From the NCBI RefSeq assembly GCF_011009555.1, contig NZ_QXHD01000004.1, positions 6,072,258 through 6,136,257 on the forward strand: a DNA stretch of 64,000 nucleotides, read 5' to 3'. Below are positions 8,094 through 16,729 of this stretch, piece by piece; position 1 is the first letter of the stretch; the number at the start of each line of letters is the position of its first letter. The stretch is from Adonisia turfae CCMR0081. Its GTDB lineage: Bacteria; Cyanobacteriota; Cyanobacteriia; Phormidesmidales; Phormidesmidaceae. The position numbers and the translations under genes were made by a program. The notes beneath the pieces are model-generated. The model did no database searches, was not told the DNA's origin, and saw only the letters and a list, made by a program, of their open reading frames with translations.

Positions 8094-10127
8094 TTACTTA
8101 TGGTTGCTAGCCTCAGCCACAATTTTCTCCTTTAATCTCTCAGGTACAGTATTCAGATGGTCGTACTGCCAGCTGAAGAAGCCCACACCCATACTCAACG
8201 AACGCAGTTCCAGGATCAGCGTTTGCATTTCAGCAACCGGTAGCTGTGCAGACACCTCATCCCAACCAGGCCAGTTAGCCTTGTTGGTATACCCCATCAC
8301 CTGACCCCGACGACCGCTAATCAGAGTGAGCACGTTAGAGGTAAACCGATTCGGAACGGATATAGACAGAGAGGCAATCGGCTCTAACAGCGCAGGTTTG
8401 CACTCGGGTAGACCCGTTTGCATGGCAATGCGTGCAGCCTGCTTAAATGCCTGGTCAGAACTGTCTACATGGTGGTACGACCCGTTCTTAAGGGTGACCG
8501 AGACATCCACCACTGGGAAGCCTAATGGCCCTTGCTTGAGAAACTCTCTCACACCAGTCTCAACACTGGGAATGTATTGTTTAGGAACAACGCCGCCAAC
8601 AATTTTCTCAGCGAACTTAAACCCTTCTCCGCGCGGTAGGGGCTGAATGTCGATGTAAATATCACCAAACTGTCCATGGCCGCCGGTCTGGTGCTTATAG
8701 CGCCCACGAATGTCCTCTTTGGCATTGCGAATGGTCTCTTTATAGGCCACCTGAGGAACGTGAGTGACCATGGATAGATTGTACTTACGGCGGAGCCAGT
8801 CCATGGCAATTTTGAGATGGACGTCTCCTTGTCCCCACAAGATTACTTCGTGGGTGTCGCCATGTTGTTCCCAATGCAGAGCAGGATCTTCATCTACTAG
8901 CTTGTTGAGTGCTCCACTCAGCTTGACTTCGTCATCGCGCTTTTCGGGAGCAATGGCTAAGGAGTAAACCGCTGGCAGAATATCTGCGATAGGTAAGGTT
9001 TCGTCAGAGTTTTCTGCTGTGGTGAGGGTGTCGCCAGTCCTAGCGTGTTCTAGACGTGCGATTGCAACCACGCTACCTGCTTCAGCTGCACTGAGTGCCT
9101 GCTGCTGACTACCCATCAAAGAATACAAACCGCCCATGCGATCTAGCCCTAGGTTGGCTCCATCCTTGAGGGTGCCTCGCCACAGCCGAGCTAAAGACAG
9201 TTTGCCGCCTTGGGGACTGTAGTAGGTTTTGAGAATCTGAACCAAAGGCTCAGTAGAGTTCAGATCAATGCCACGTCGTTCTGCAGTGACCTGAGGCTCA
9301 GGCGTTTCTCGTACTAATGCATCCAGCAGTGGACGAACGCCATAGTCCTTAGAGGCTACACCGACAAAGACGGGCACCACTAGGTCTGCGCCCAGTTCCA
9401 TTTTGAGATCCTGGATAATCTCGTCCTCCGGTGGATCAATTTCTTCCAGTAGCTCTTCTAAGAGGTGATCATCGAAGTCTGCCAGGGTCTCTAGCATTTC
9501 CGTGCGGGCTATTGCTTCTTCGACCGCCAACTCCTGAGGCAATGGCACTGGATCGGCGGCGGCTCCTGCGTGGTAGTGATAGGCCTGCTCACTGACTAAA
9601 TCAATGAACCCGACCAAGTCTGCTCCAGCGCCGATGGGATATTGATGGGGGACCAGGGGCCGACTGGAGACTGATTTTAAGGCTTCTAAGACGTCAGAAA
9701 ATGGTGCACTGGCCCGATCCATTTTGTTGAGCCAGAGAACATGGGGAATTTCCCATTTATCTAGAAAATGCAGCAGTGGCGATACGGTAAGTACTCGGCT
9801 AGGGTCAGGTTCGCACACGACGATGGCGGCATCTACTCCCATCAATACATGTAGCGGTTCTTGGAGCAGCTCGATGGAACCTGGGCAGTCAAGGAATGTA
9901 AAACGAATGCCGCCGTACTCAGTACAGGCGGCATTCGTTTCGACCGTCATTTGGCGATTGCGGGCTTCAGGTGTATGGTCTCCAATCGTATTACCTTCAG
10001 GAATGGATCCTTTTCGAGAAATCGTATCGGTGACCGAAAGTAGACTTTCAAGCAATGTGGTTTTACCACTGGAATATGGGCCTACAATCGCCACGTTTCG
10101 TGAACGAGAGACAGCAGCTTTTGCCAT
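8094..10127 (-). CDS. Elongation factor G-like GTPase
   Basis: A translational GTPase-family protein of 677 residues, slightly shorter than canonical EF-G. Its G domain has G1 GPYSSGKTT (about residues 16-24), G3 DCPG and G4 NKMD. Domain II and the C-terminal EF-G domains follow (PRGEGFKFAEKIVGGVVPKQ, GRRGQVMGYTNKANWPGW). Divergence from true EF-G in the G domain marks it as the EF-G-like (EF-G2) paralogue group, whose role is unsettled; it is not expected to be the housekeeping translocase. AGGGG upstream supports the ATG at 10127. It is monocistronic as far as seen. Confidence 0.9.
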   Translation of the reverse strand: MAKAAVSRSRNVAIVGPYSSGKTTLLESLLSVTDTISRKGSIPEGNTIGDHTPEARNRQMTVETNAACTEYGGIRFTFLDCPGSIELLQEPLHVLMGVDAAIVVCEPDPSRVLTVSPLLHFLDKWEIPHVLWLNKMDRASAPFSDVLEALKSVSSRPLVPHQYPIGAGADLVGFIDLVSEQAYHYHAGAAADPVPLPQELAVEEAIARTEMLETLADFDDHLLEELLEEIDPPEDEIIQDLKMELGADLVVPVFVGVASKDYGVRPLLDALVRETPEPQVTAERRGIDLNSTEPLVQILKTYYSPQGGKLSLARLWRGTLKDGANLGLDRMGGLYSLMGSQQQALSAAEAGSVVAIARLEHARTGDTLTTAENSDETLPIADILPAVYSLAIAPEKRDDEVKLSGALNKLVDEDPALHWEQHGDTHEVILWGQGDVHLKIAMDWLRRKYNLSMVTHVPQVAYKETIRNAKEDIRGRYKHQTGGHGQFGDIYIDIQPLPRGEGFKFAEKIVGGVVPKQYIPSVETGVREFLKQGPLGFPVVDVSVTLKNGSYHHVDSSDQAFKQAARIAMQTGLPECKPALLEPIASLSISVPNRFTSNVLTLISGRRGQVMGYTNKANWPGWDEVSAQLPVAEMQTLILELRSLSMGVGFFSWQYDHLNTVPERLKEKIVAEASNHK

Positions 10128-10428
10128 TAGGTTTACCCCTTTTTCTAAAGAGACGACTATTGGCCAAGCTCAGATTGACTTGTTAGGTTATAGGGCGTCT
10201 GAGCTGGTAGAGCGGGGAAAATAACCTCTTAACGGAAATTAAGGGCGAAAATATTGGTTAAGAAGTGTATAACCCCTTGGTTTATATAGCCAGCCTAACG
10301 CTGCTGCAAACCTTTAATGACAAGGGGTTTGAAAAAGTTCACTAGGTTAAGAAGCATGAGCAACCTTGAAGTTTTGAGTGGTAAATGTTGAGTTTTGAAT
10401 TGAGCTTAGAAAGTATCCAACTGGACAA
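10128..10428. other. Intergenic region with spaced inverted repeat
   Basis: About 300 bases separate the sulfotransferase stop and the EF-G-like start, both on the minus strand. AACCCCTTG at 10271-10279 is complementary to CAAGGGGTT at 10321-10329. The wide 41-base spacing makes it either a weak terminator for the sulfotransferase gene or a chance match. Confidence 0.35.
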
Positions 10429-11397
10429 CTAAGTTAACGAATAACCGAGTCGCGTTAGGGTTTTTCCGGCAGATTGATGCCACAGGTCGATATGTTCTTG
10501 CGATAAGGCTGTTTTCCAGTTGTTGATATTTCCCTTGTTGATATGTTGGCCAATGCCTTTATTCTTAATGTTTTCAATATTGTAGGATTCTATAATTTGG
10601 CTCAGTTCTGTAGTCGTAATCTCTAAATCAATAAAGTTACAGATTTGATTGAGTTGAGCGATCGGATCTTCTCGCAGTTCCTCATATTTGATTGAATACA
10701 TACGAGCTGAAAAGGCTGGATCTAGAGAAAGTTTTTCACTTAAAGCAATGCATCTTTCCCATTGAGAAATTATGGTTCTTGTGTCGTATTCAGCCCATCG
10801 CTTTGTTGTAGCTCTGGCTTGTAAAGACGCACAAACATCCCGACCATCTCGGACTATGTTGATGATTCTGGCTTCGGGCCAACTATTTAAGATGACATCA
10901 GCATATTTAATGTGAAATGGAGTTTTTTCGAGAAAAAACTGTTGCGGCTGTCCGCCCACCTGTTCAAAAAAAATATCGATAATAAGCTGGATTAGGTACT
11001 GGGCCTTCTCTAGATCTGAATCTGAGTTTTGTCTTACTTGGTGGATTAAGGTTTTAAGTTGTTGATAGCTAATGAGATGATGTAAACCGATATCGTTGTT
11101 TTTTTGATAAATTTGGTAGCTCTTCAAGATACTGTTCCAAACATTTGAAGAGGTTGCTCCAAACAACAAAGCAGTGATGCCAAAATGTCTTGCGAAGCGT
11201 GGCCAGTCTTGCCAACGGCGTTGTGCATTTAATTTAGTGATATAGGTGAATGGCTCATAGATAAGCCGATAAATATGACTCTCATTTTTTACGGGAATCA
11301 CATTTCTATGATTAGAGAGCATTTTCTGTAACCACGTAGTGCCCGAGCGAGGACAACCAACAATAAAAATCTTTTTGTAAGAAATCTGAGCTTCCAT
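10429..11397 (-). CDS. Sulfotransferase family protein
   Basis: Likely transfers sulfate from PAPS to a hydroxyl or amine acceptor. The protein has 322 residues. The 5'-phosphosulfate loop GCPRSGTTW is at residues 14-22 and the 3'-phosphate-binding stretch RIINIVRDGRDVCASL is near residue 185. Both are hallmarks of the family. The coding sequence looks more AT-rich than its neighbours and the gene is alone, so recent acquisition is possible. The acceptor cannot be predicted; extracellular polysaccharide or lipid are options. Confidence 0.88.
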   Translation of the reverse strand: MEAQISYKKIFIVGCPRSGTTWLQKMLSNHRNVIPVKNESHIYRLIYEPFTYITKLNAQRRWQDWPRFARHFGITALLFGATSSNVWNSILKSYQIYQKNNDIGLHHLISYQQLKTLIHQVRQNSDSDLEKAQYLIQLIIDIFFEQVGGQPQQFFLEKTPFHIKYADVILNSWPEARIINIVRDGRDVCASLQARATTKRWAEYDTRTIISQWERCIALSEKLSLDPAFSARMYSIKYEELREDPIAQLNQICNFIDLEITTTELSQIIESYNIENIKNKGIGQHINKGNINNWKTALSQEHIDLWHQSAGKTLTRLGYSLT

Positions 11398-11476
11398 TTA
11401 AGCCTGCTTTATCGAGAAGTAAGGGCATCAATTTAAGCTGGGAAAGCTTGGCTGAGTGGGAGTTAGAAGCTCATGA

Positions 11477-11504
11477 ATTCTGGCTTCTGACTCCTGACTT
11501 CTAT
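11477..11504. repeat. Heptanucleotide short tandem repeat (STRR-like)
   Basis: Four successive 7-bp units (ATTCTGG, CTTCTGA, CTCCTGA, CTTCTAT) follow a CTTCTGA-like consensus. Short tandem heptamers of this kind are known in intergenic DNA of many cyanobacteria. Confidence 0.6.
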
Positions 11505-11568
11505 GCTTGGAGACCTGTCCCGCTCTGACTTGATACCCGAATTAAACCTATAGGTTCGGTGAAATGAG

Positions 11569-11598
11569 AAACAGCTAGTCCAAACGGACTAGCTGTTT
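11569..11598 (-). terminator. Strong hairpin terminator after the small membrane protein gene
   Basis: A perfect 13-bp stem (AAACAGCTAGTCC at 11569-11581 with GGACTAGCTGTTT at 11586-11598) encloses a 4-base loop. On the minus strand it is followed by a T-rich tail and lies downstream of the 38-residue gene at 11682-11798. A separate perfect palindrome AACCTATAGGTT is at 11545-11556. Confidence 0.65.
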
Positions 11599-11681
11599 TC
11601 TATAGGTAAAATTCCCCTAAAGCGATGCGCGCTAACGGAAAATCACGAACTAGGCAACATGTTTCATATCTCTGTTATTTC

Positions 11682-11798
11682 TTATTTCCAATTTTTATTC
11701 ACGCCAATGAGATTGCCAAATAACATGATGAAACCACTAGCCAAAATAATGATGGCCAAAGCTACAAAAATACCGTCGTAGGTTGCTAGGTCTTCCAT
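11682..11798 (-). CDS. 38-residue single-helix membrane protein
   Basis: The open frame starts at ATG 11798 and ends at TAA 11682-11684. It encodes an acidic N-terminus (MEDLATYDG), one hydrophobic helix (about residues 10-32) and a polar tail NKNWK. The size, single helix and acidic/basic ends are like the tiny subunits of photosystem, cytochrome b6f or NDH-1 complexes, but I do not recognise it as any named one. It has its own downstream hairpin terminator and lies after the DevBCA-type operon on the same strand, separated by a 26-base gap. No clear Shine-Dalgarno is visible. Confidence 0.6.
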   Translation of the reverse strand: MEDLATYDGIFVALAIIILASGFIMLFGNLIGVNKNWK

Positions 11799-11824
11799 AG
11801 TGCGGAGTGAAGGTTTTTATACTC

Positions 11825-12307
11825 TTATAGTTTAGAGGTTGGTGTTGAGTTGCGGGCACGCTGACCGTCAAACTTGTCAAGCATGATGTCGCTATAATGA
11901 CTTGCGATCGCACCCACCGACAGCAAACATACTTCTAGCTCTGTTGGGTCCATATGTTGGCCACCCAAAATCCGGTTAGCAAAAAATACAGTACCGGCTT
12001 CATCGGTCTGAAAGGAGCCAAATCGCATTTTTCGGTTTTCGTCCAGTAAAAACCTCAGTAAATATAACTCTGGGCCACAGCCGATGGCCACACAGCTGCT
12101 GGCTCGCACAATGGCCAGTTCCTTATCGGGGTAAGGATGCGCCTCCCAGGGCAATATGTAAAGCTCAATCAGCGTTGTATTTTGGTAAATTAAGTCAAAA
12201 TAAGGCTTTTCATCGCTCGCCCGCACCGTTTTCTTAAATACGCTGCCACTTAGATAGTCTTGAACCCGTTCATAGGTTAACTCTTGGGCTCCATTTGTAA
12301 ATTTCAT
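11825..12307 (-). CDS. YbjN-like (secretion-chaperone fold) protein
   Basis: The protein has 160 residues. The middle and C-terminal parts (PELYLLRFLLDENRKMRFGSF, then VFFANRILGG and a terminal amphipathic helix) match the pattern of cyanobacterial YbjN / type III-chaperone-fold proteins, which act as small soluble binding modules. It begins 14 bases after devA and so is probably the last gene of the exporter operon. Its role there is unknown; assisting export or sensing is conceivable. The family call is moderate and the gene itself is clear. Confidence 0.7.
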   Translation of the reverse strand: MKFTNGAQELTYERVQDYLSGSVFKKTVRASDEKPYFDLIYQNTTLIELYILPWEAHPYPDKELAIVRASSCVAIGCGPELYLLRFLLDENRKMRFGSFQTDEAGTVFFANRILGGQHMDPTELEVCLLSVGAIASHYSDIMLDKFDGQRARNSTPTSKL

Positions 12308-12321
12308 AGGTGGTTTACCAC

Positions 12322-13110
12322 TTACATGATGAACATGTCGGCGCTGACTTCTGTCATGGCACCTTTTGTCTTGCTTTGGACAAAGGCATTGGGAGTGGTA
12401 TCTGATTCTAGACGACCGTCCACCAGGTTAATAATCCGATCGGCTACGTCTAAAATACGGTTGTCATGGGTAACCATCAGCACGGTGCAACCCTCTTGTC
12501 GCGATAGGGTGTGGAGATAGTTGACCACGTCCCGACCAGACTTTTTATCTAAGGCCGCTGTGGGTTCATCAGCCAAAATTAGCTTTGGATGGTTGACTAG
12601 GGCTCGGGCAATTGCCACCTGTTGTTTTTGTCCCCCAGACAGCGAATGGGGCTTATAATCGACTCGATCAGCGAGTCCCAGTGCACTGAGCATGGCTACG
12701 GCCTGCTCTCGCTTTGAAACAAAGTCTCCTGTCAGTTCCACGGCCATTTCTACATTTTGGCTGGCGGTCAGAGACTCAAATAAATTGTGAGCTTGAAAGA
12801 TAAAGCCGATATTGCGTCGGACATTGACCATGGCGCGTTCGCTCATGCCAACGAGTTCTTGGTCCAGTATGCGCAGACTGCCGTCCTGTAAATGTCGCAA
12901 AGCCCCCGCCAGGGTGAGCAGTGTTGTCTTACCGGAACCTGATGGGCCGGTCAGGATAACAATCTGACCCTTGGGTAGCTCCAGGGAAATGTCGAACAGC
13001 ACCTGCTTGCTCAGGTCGCCGATACCAAAGTAATAGTTAAGATGCTGAATATGGACGGCTAGGTCGTCCTGTGGAGGGTCAAACGTAGATTGTTGCTGAG
13101 TTTTGAACAT
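12322..13110 (-). CDS. devA: DevA-type ABC transporter ATPase
   Basis: Nucleotide-binding subunit of a DevBCA exporter, 262 residues. It has Walker A GPSGSGKTT, the Q-loop region FIFQAHNLFESLT, signature LSGGQKQQVAIARAL, Walker B LILADEPTAALD and the switch His in VMVTHD. It is related to LolD/MacB ATPases. It follows the two DevC-like permease genes by 35 bases. In heterocyst formers DevBCA with TolC exports envelope glycolipids. In other cyanobacteria related exporters move other hydrophobic or toxic compounds, so the substrate here is open. Confidence 0.93.
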   Translation of the reverse strand: MFKTQQQSTFDPPQDDLAVHIQHLNYYFGIGDLSKQVLFDISLELPKGQIVILTGPSGSGKTTLLTLAGALRHLQDGSLRILDQELVGMSERAMVNVRRNIGFIFQAHNLFESLTASQNVEMAVELTGDFVSKREQAVAMLSALGLADRVDYKPHSLSGGQKQQVAIARALVNHPKLILADEPTAALDKKSGRDVVNYLHTLSRQEGCTVLMVTHDNRILDVADRIINLVDGRLESDTTPNAFVQSKTKGAMTEVSADMFIM

Positions 13111-13145
13111 GCTATTAACCTAATTCAACGCCACTATAAAAGTTG

Positions 13146-14315
13146 CTAAAACACGTCTGCTGGGTCGGTGGTTTGGACTTTGCGGACTGCGATCGCCCCC
13201 GACACTAAACACATAATGAATGTGGCCACTAGCAAATTCAGGACGCGTTCGGGGGTCATTTGAAAAAATAGACCAGTGGCATTACCTGCTGCCTGATAGA
13301 GCAGCTGACTGACCAGAACCCCTGGAATAAATCCCAATACAGATAAGATCAAGGCTTCTTGCATCACGACCCCCAGTAGATAGCCATTTTTGTAGCCCAT
13401 GGCCTTGAGCGTGGCATATTCAGCCCAGTGGTCTGCCACATCGGTGTAGAGAATCTGGTAGACCAGGATAATGCCGACAAAAAAGCCCATGCTGGTCAGC
13501 AGCGAAAACACAAAGCCGATGTTGGTGTTTTCTTGCCAATATTTACGTTCGCGAATGACAAAACCGTTCTCCCCATCGCGAGCCATGACCAACACATCAT
13601 TGGGTAGATTGTCCTGCAGCGTTTTCACGATGCGATCGACATTGGTTCCTGGTTCAAGTTTGACGACACCTATATCCACCGTGGCAAAGCTACGCTTATC
13701 CTCCTCGGGACCTCGGTCAGCAAAGTAGCGCAGAAAATTTTGGTCGCTCATGATCAGGTTGCCATTGCCTGAGGCAAAGTCAGTGCCCATGGTAAAGGTG
13801 CCGACCAAACGAATGCGTCGATCGGCCAATTCACTCACTACTCCAGCTTCCACTGGCCCTACCTCTGCCCGTGATTGGGTATCCATGAGCGCGGTTTCTG
13901 GGAGCTTCAAAACCTGGCGATGGGCCTTGATTTCAGGAATATTGAGGACTGGTTCATCGGGGTTGATGGCAATGACCCTGACACCACGCGACGTACGATT
14001 GTCTGGATTTTTCCAGTTCACTTCACTGACGTATATGGCGAAGGCGTCCTGGACACCTTCGAAGGCACGGGCCTGGTACAGCCGCCTGCGGGCAAAGGCC
14101 CGAGGCACAAACATGTTGGTACGCAATCGATTGACGATTATTACCTCACCGTTAAACCGATTGAGTAGCTGGAGCTGACTGTCGTACAGGGCATTCATAA
14201 ACCCGTTGAACATAAACATCAGCAGCACAGCAAAGCCTACACCCGCTAACGACGTGGCAAAACGTCTGCGGTCGTGGGTCAGGTTGAGCCAGGCTAGGGG
14301 AATGCGTTTGATCAT
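13146..14315 (-). CDS. devC: DevC-type ABC exporter permease (second copy)
   Basis: A membrane subunit of MacB/FtsX topology with 389 residues. One N-terminal helix (about 18-40) precedes a large periplasmic domain, and three C-terminal helices (about 275-385) end in the family-typical RKVQTTDPADVF. It starts 11 bases after the other DevC gene. The two are similar along their whole length and could form a heterodimer, which is inference. It lies in the order devB-devC-devC-devA. Confidence 0.92.
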   Translation of the reverse strand: MIKRIPLAWLNLTHDRRRFATSLAGVGFAVLLMFMFNGFMNALYDSQLQLLNRFNGEVIIVNRLRTNMFVPRAFARRRLYQARAFEGVQDAFAIYVSEVNWKNPDNRTSRGVRVIAINPDEPVLNIPEIKAHRQVLKLPETALMDTQSRAEVGPVEAGVVSELADRRIRLVGTFTMGTDFASGNGNLIMSDQNFLRYFADRGPEEDKRSFATVDIGVVKLEPGTNVDRIVKTLQDNLPNDVLVMARDGENGFVIRERKYWQENTNIGFVFSLLTSMGFFVGIILVYQILYTDVADHWAEYATLKAMGYKNGYLLGVVMQEALILSVLGFIPGVLVSQLLYQAAGNATGLFFQMTPERVLNLLVATFIMCLVSGAIAVRKVQTTDPADVF

Positions 14316-14326
14316 GGCTTTCCCCT

Positions 14327-15472
14327 CTAAAAGATTTCTGCTGGGTCAGCTTTCACCGCTTTGCGTACGGAAATCAGACCCGATAGGCAGCACATGACTA
14401 ATGTTAGGATCAGCACAAAGATGACTCGACCACCGTTCATGGCGACGGGTAACGTGCCAGCGGTGGCGGTGGCGGTGAGATGGTAGAGCCCGAGAGCCGC
14501 TGCTAGCCCCGGAATATAGCCCAATAATGCCAATAAAATTGCTTCCTGCAGCACGATTTTGAATAAGTACTGGGAGCGATACCCCATGGCTTTCATGGTG
14601 GCGTACTCAGGCAGGTGATCGCGAATGTCAGTAAACAAGATCTGATAGACAATCACAGCCCCCACTACAAATGAAACCATTACACCCATGCTGAAAATAA
14701 AGCCAATGGATGTGGCTTCTAGCCAGTAGGTGGAGTCATGCTCGATGATGCCTGCCTTGGTGTACACATCCACATCGGCGGGTAGGACTGAGCGCATGGT
14801 TTCTGCCACTTTTTCTGCCGAGACCCCTGGCTGGAGTTGGACGAGGCCCACATTGACCAGACTCAACGGTCGTGGTTCTAGATACCTGATAAAATTCTGA
14901 TCGCTCATGATCAGGGTGCCATCAGCCGCAAATCCACCTCCTAGAAAATAGGTGCCGCCGATGGTGGCGCGACGACGATCCGCTTCAGTGGTGGTGCCAA
15001 TGTCTTGGGGGCCAAACTCGGGGCGTGAGAATCTGTCCATAAATACGGTGTCGGGTTGACTGAGGATGCGGCGGGCCTCTTCACCCTGTAATTCAGGCAT
15101 CAGAAATACGGGGTCATTGGGATTGACGCCATAGACAAAGATGGCGCGGCTGACACCGGTTTCTGGGTTACGCCACAGTAGATATTCGCTGTAGAGGGGC
15201 ATGACGCGCTCCACACCATCCACGCCAGCGACCTGGTACAGTCGCTCCCGTGGAAAGGCGGTAGAAGTGCTAATTTCCAGTGTTTCTGGCGAAATTAAGA
15301 AGAGCTCGGCATTGAACTGTTCATAGAAATTGGTGGCAGTGGAGATCAGGGCTCCCATGAACCCAAGGTTCATAAAAATTAGAATGACGGCGAAAGCCAC
15401 ACCTGCGATCGCAACCACTAACCTGGTACGCTCGTGCATTAAGTTGGCCCAAGCCACCGACACCCTGGCCAT
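14327..15472 (-). CDS. devC: DevC-type ABC exporter permease (first copy)
   Basis: Permease paralogue of 381 residues with the same architecture: an N-terminal helix, a periplasmic domain with LIMSDQNFIRYLEPRP, three C-terminal helices and the terminal RKAVKADPAEIF. Its ATG lies two bases after the devB stop, so translation is probably coupled. DevBCA operons usually carry one devC. The tandem pair here suggests duplication and subunit specialisation. Confidence 0.92.
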   Translation of the reverse strand: MARVSVAWANLMHERTRLVVAIAGVAFAVILIFMNLGFMGALISTATNFYEQFNAELFLISPETLEISTSTAFPRERLYQVAGVDGVERVMPLYSEYLLWRNPETGVSRAIFVYGVNPNDPVFLMPELQGEEARRILSQPDTVFMDRFSRPEFGPQDIGTTTEADRRRATIGGTYFLGGGFAADGTLIMSDQNFIRYLEPRPLSLVNVGLVQLQPGVSAEKVAETMRSVLPADVDVYTKAGIIEHDSTYWLEATSIGFIFSMGVMVSFVVGAVIVYQILFTDIRDHLPEYATMKAMGYRSQYLFKIVLQEAILLALLGYIPGLAAALGLYHLTATATAGTLPVAMNGGRVIFVLILTLVMCCLSGLISVRKAVKADPAEIF

Positions 15473-15474
15473 CG

Positions 15475-16662
15475 CTAGTTCTCCTCAGCTTGGATGTCGA
15501 TCAGCACATCCACCTGAAGATTAGTCAGCATGGCGACGGCATCATCTTGATCGACTGCAATGCGCACCTCCACAATGCGGGCATCGGCATTGGCAGCCGG
15601 GTCATCGTCCAACACATCATTTTTAAAGATTTGCAGACCGATCGTTTCTACGGTGCCGGTCAGTTCTCCTGCAAAGGCTCCGTTACGGCTAGTAATCATC
15701 GCCTTTTGTCCCGCTTTCACCAGGCCCACATCCGTTTCATAGACCTCGGCGACTACATACATTTCCTGCGTATCGCCCATGGAAAGCAGCCGATTGTTAG
15801 ACACAGTCTCCCCTGGGCGCACATAGATATCGAGAATTTGACCCGCAGCTGGTGCTTTGATCACGGTGCGATTAAGTCTCGCTTCGGCCAGGGCTAAATT
15901 CTGCTGAGCCGCTTCTACGCCAGTTTCTACGGAGGCCAGTTGTAAATCTGCCTCTGCCATGGAAACTTGGGCAGCCGCATTGTCTAAGGCGGTATTTCGA
16001 GCTAGTTCTAGCTGGGTTTTGGTGGCCACAGCATTGGCAATGTCGCTGGTGAGTTCGTCGACCTCGGTTTGCTGACGGTCCAAATCTTGACGGGTAATGG
16101 CCCCTTGGCTAAACAAATCCTTAAACCGAGCCAGATCGGTTTCCGCCAGAGCCAGGCGAGCTTCTAAGCTGCGAATCTGAGCTGCCTGGGCCTCAATCGC
16201 CTGAATCTGCGGCTGATCAATTTGCCCCGCTTTGGTGTTAGCTTCGGTAATCCGGGCCGCGCCTAGACTGCGCTCCGCCGCTAAGGTTTGCTGAGCTTCC
16301 GCCAGCTGACTGGCGGCATAGTCCCGCTCAGCTTTACGGATTTCGTACATATCTAGCTCAGCTAAGACTTGGCCAGACTTTACCTGCACGCCTTCTTGCA
16401 CCAGTAATTTAGCGAGCACTCCAGTCTCAGCGGCGGCCACATCAATCACTTCGCTTTTGGGTTCAATCCGCCCCAGGGCAGCGACATCTACTCGTTCGGG
16501 GGGTGGTTTAGCAGCTTCTTCCAGGGCTGCCTGTCGTGCCTGCCGTGCAGACCGTAGGGCTAGTAAGGATGCAGTGGCAATGAATAAAAGTAATGTAGCC
16601 CCAATCCAGACGCTGGTTTTTCTCAGGGGACGTTGCGCAGACTGTGGAACCATATGGATCAT
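15475..16662 (-). CDS. devB: DevB-type membrane fusion protein (HlyD family)
   Basis: Periplasmic adaptor of the exporter with 395 residues. It has an N-terminal membrane anchor (about 17-36), a lipoyl half (GVLAKLLVQEGVQVKSGQVLAELD), a very long Ala/Gln/Glu-rich coiled-coil hairpin (about 115-265), a second lipoyl half (VIKAPAAGQILDIYVRPGE) and a beta-barrel. It is the first gene of the operon. An alternative ATG three codons later (16653) is possible. An outer-membrane TolC-type partner is not encoded nearby. Confidence 0.92.
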   Translation of the reverse strand: MIHMVPQSAQRPLRKTSVWIGATLLLFIATASLLALRSARQARQAALEEAAKPPPERVDVAALGRIEPKSEVIDVAAAETGVLAKLLVQEGVQVKSGQVLAELDMYEIRKAERDYAASQLAEAQQTLAAERSLGAARITEANTKAGQIDQPQIQAIEAQAAQIRSLEARLALAETDLARFKDLFSQGAITRQDLDRQQTEVDELTSDIANAVATKTQLELARNTALDNAAAQVSMAEADLQLASVETGVEAAQQNLALAEARLNRTVIKAPAAGQILDIYVRPGETVSNNRLLSMGDTQEMYVVAEVYETDVGLVKAGQKAMITSRNGAFAGELTGTVETIGLQIFKNDVLDDDPAANADARIVEVRIAVDQDDAVAMLTNLQVDVLIDIQAEEN

Positions 16663-16729
16663 TAAGTTCTTTCTCTATGGTGCTGGGGTTAGAGAAAATT
16701 GGCTGAATTGTACTGTTTAGTTTAATTCT

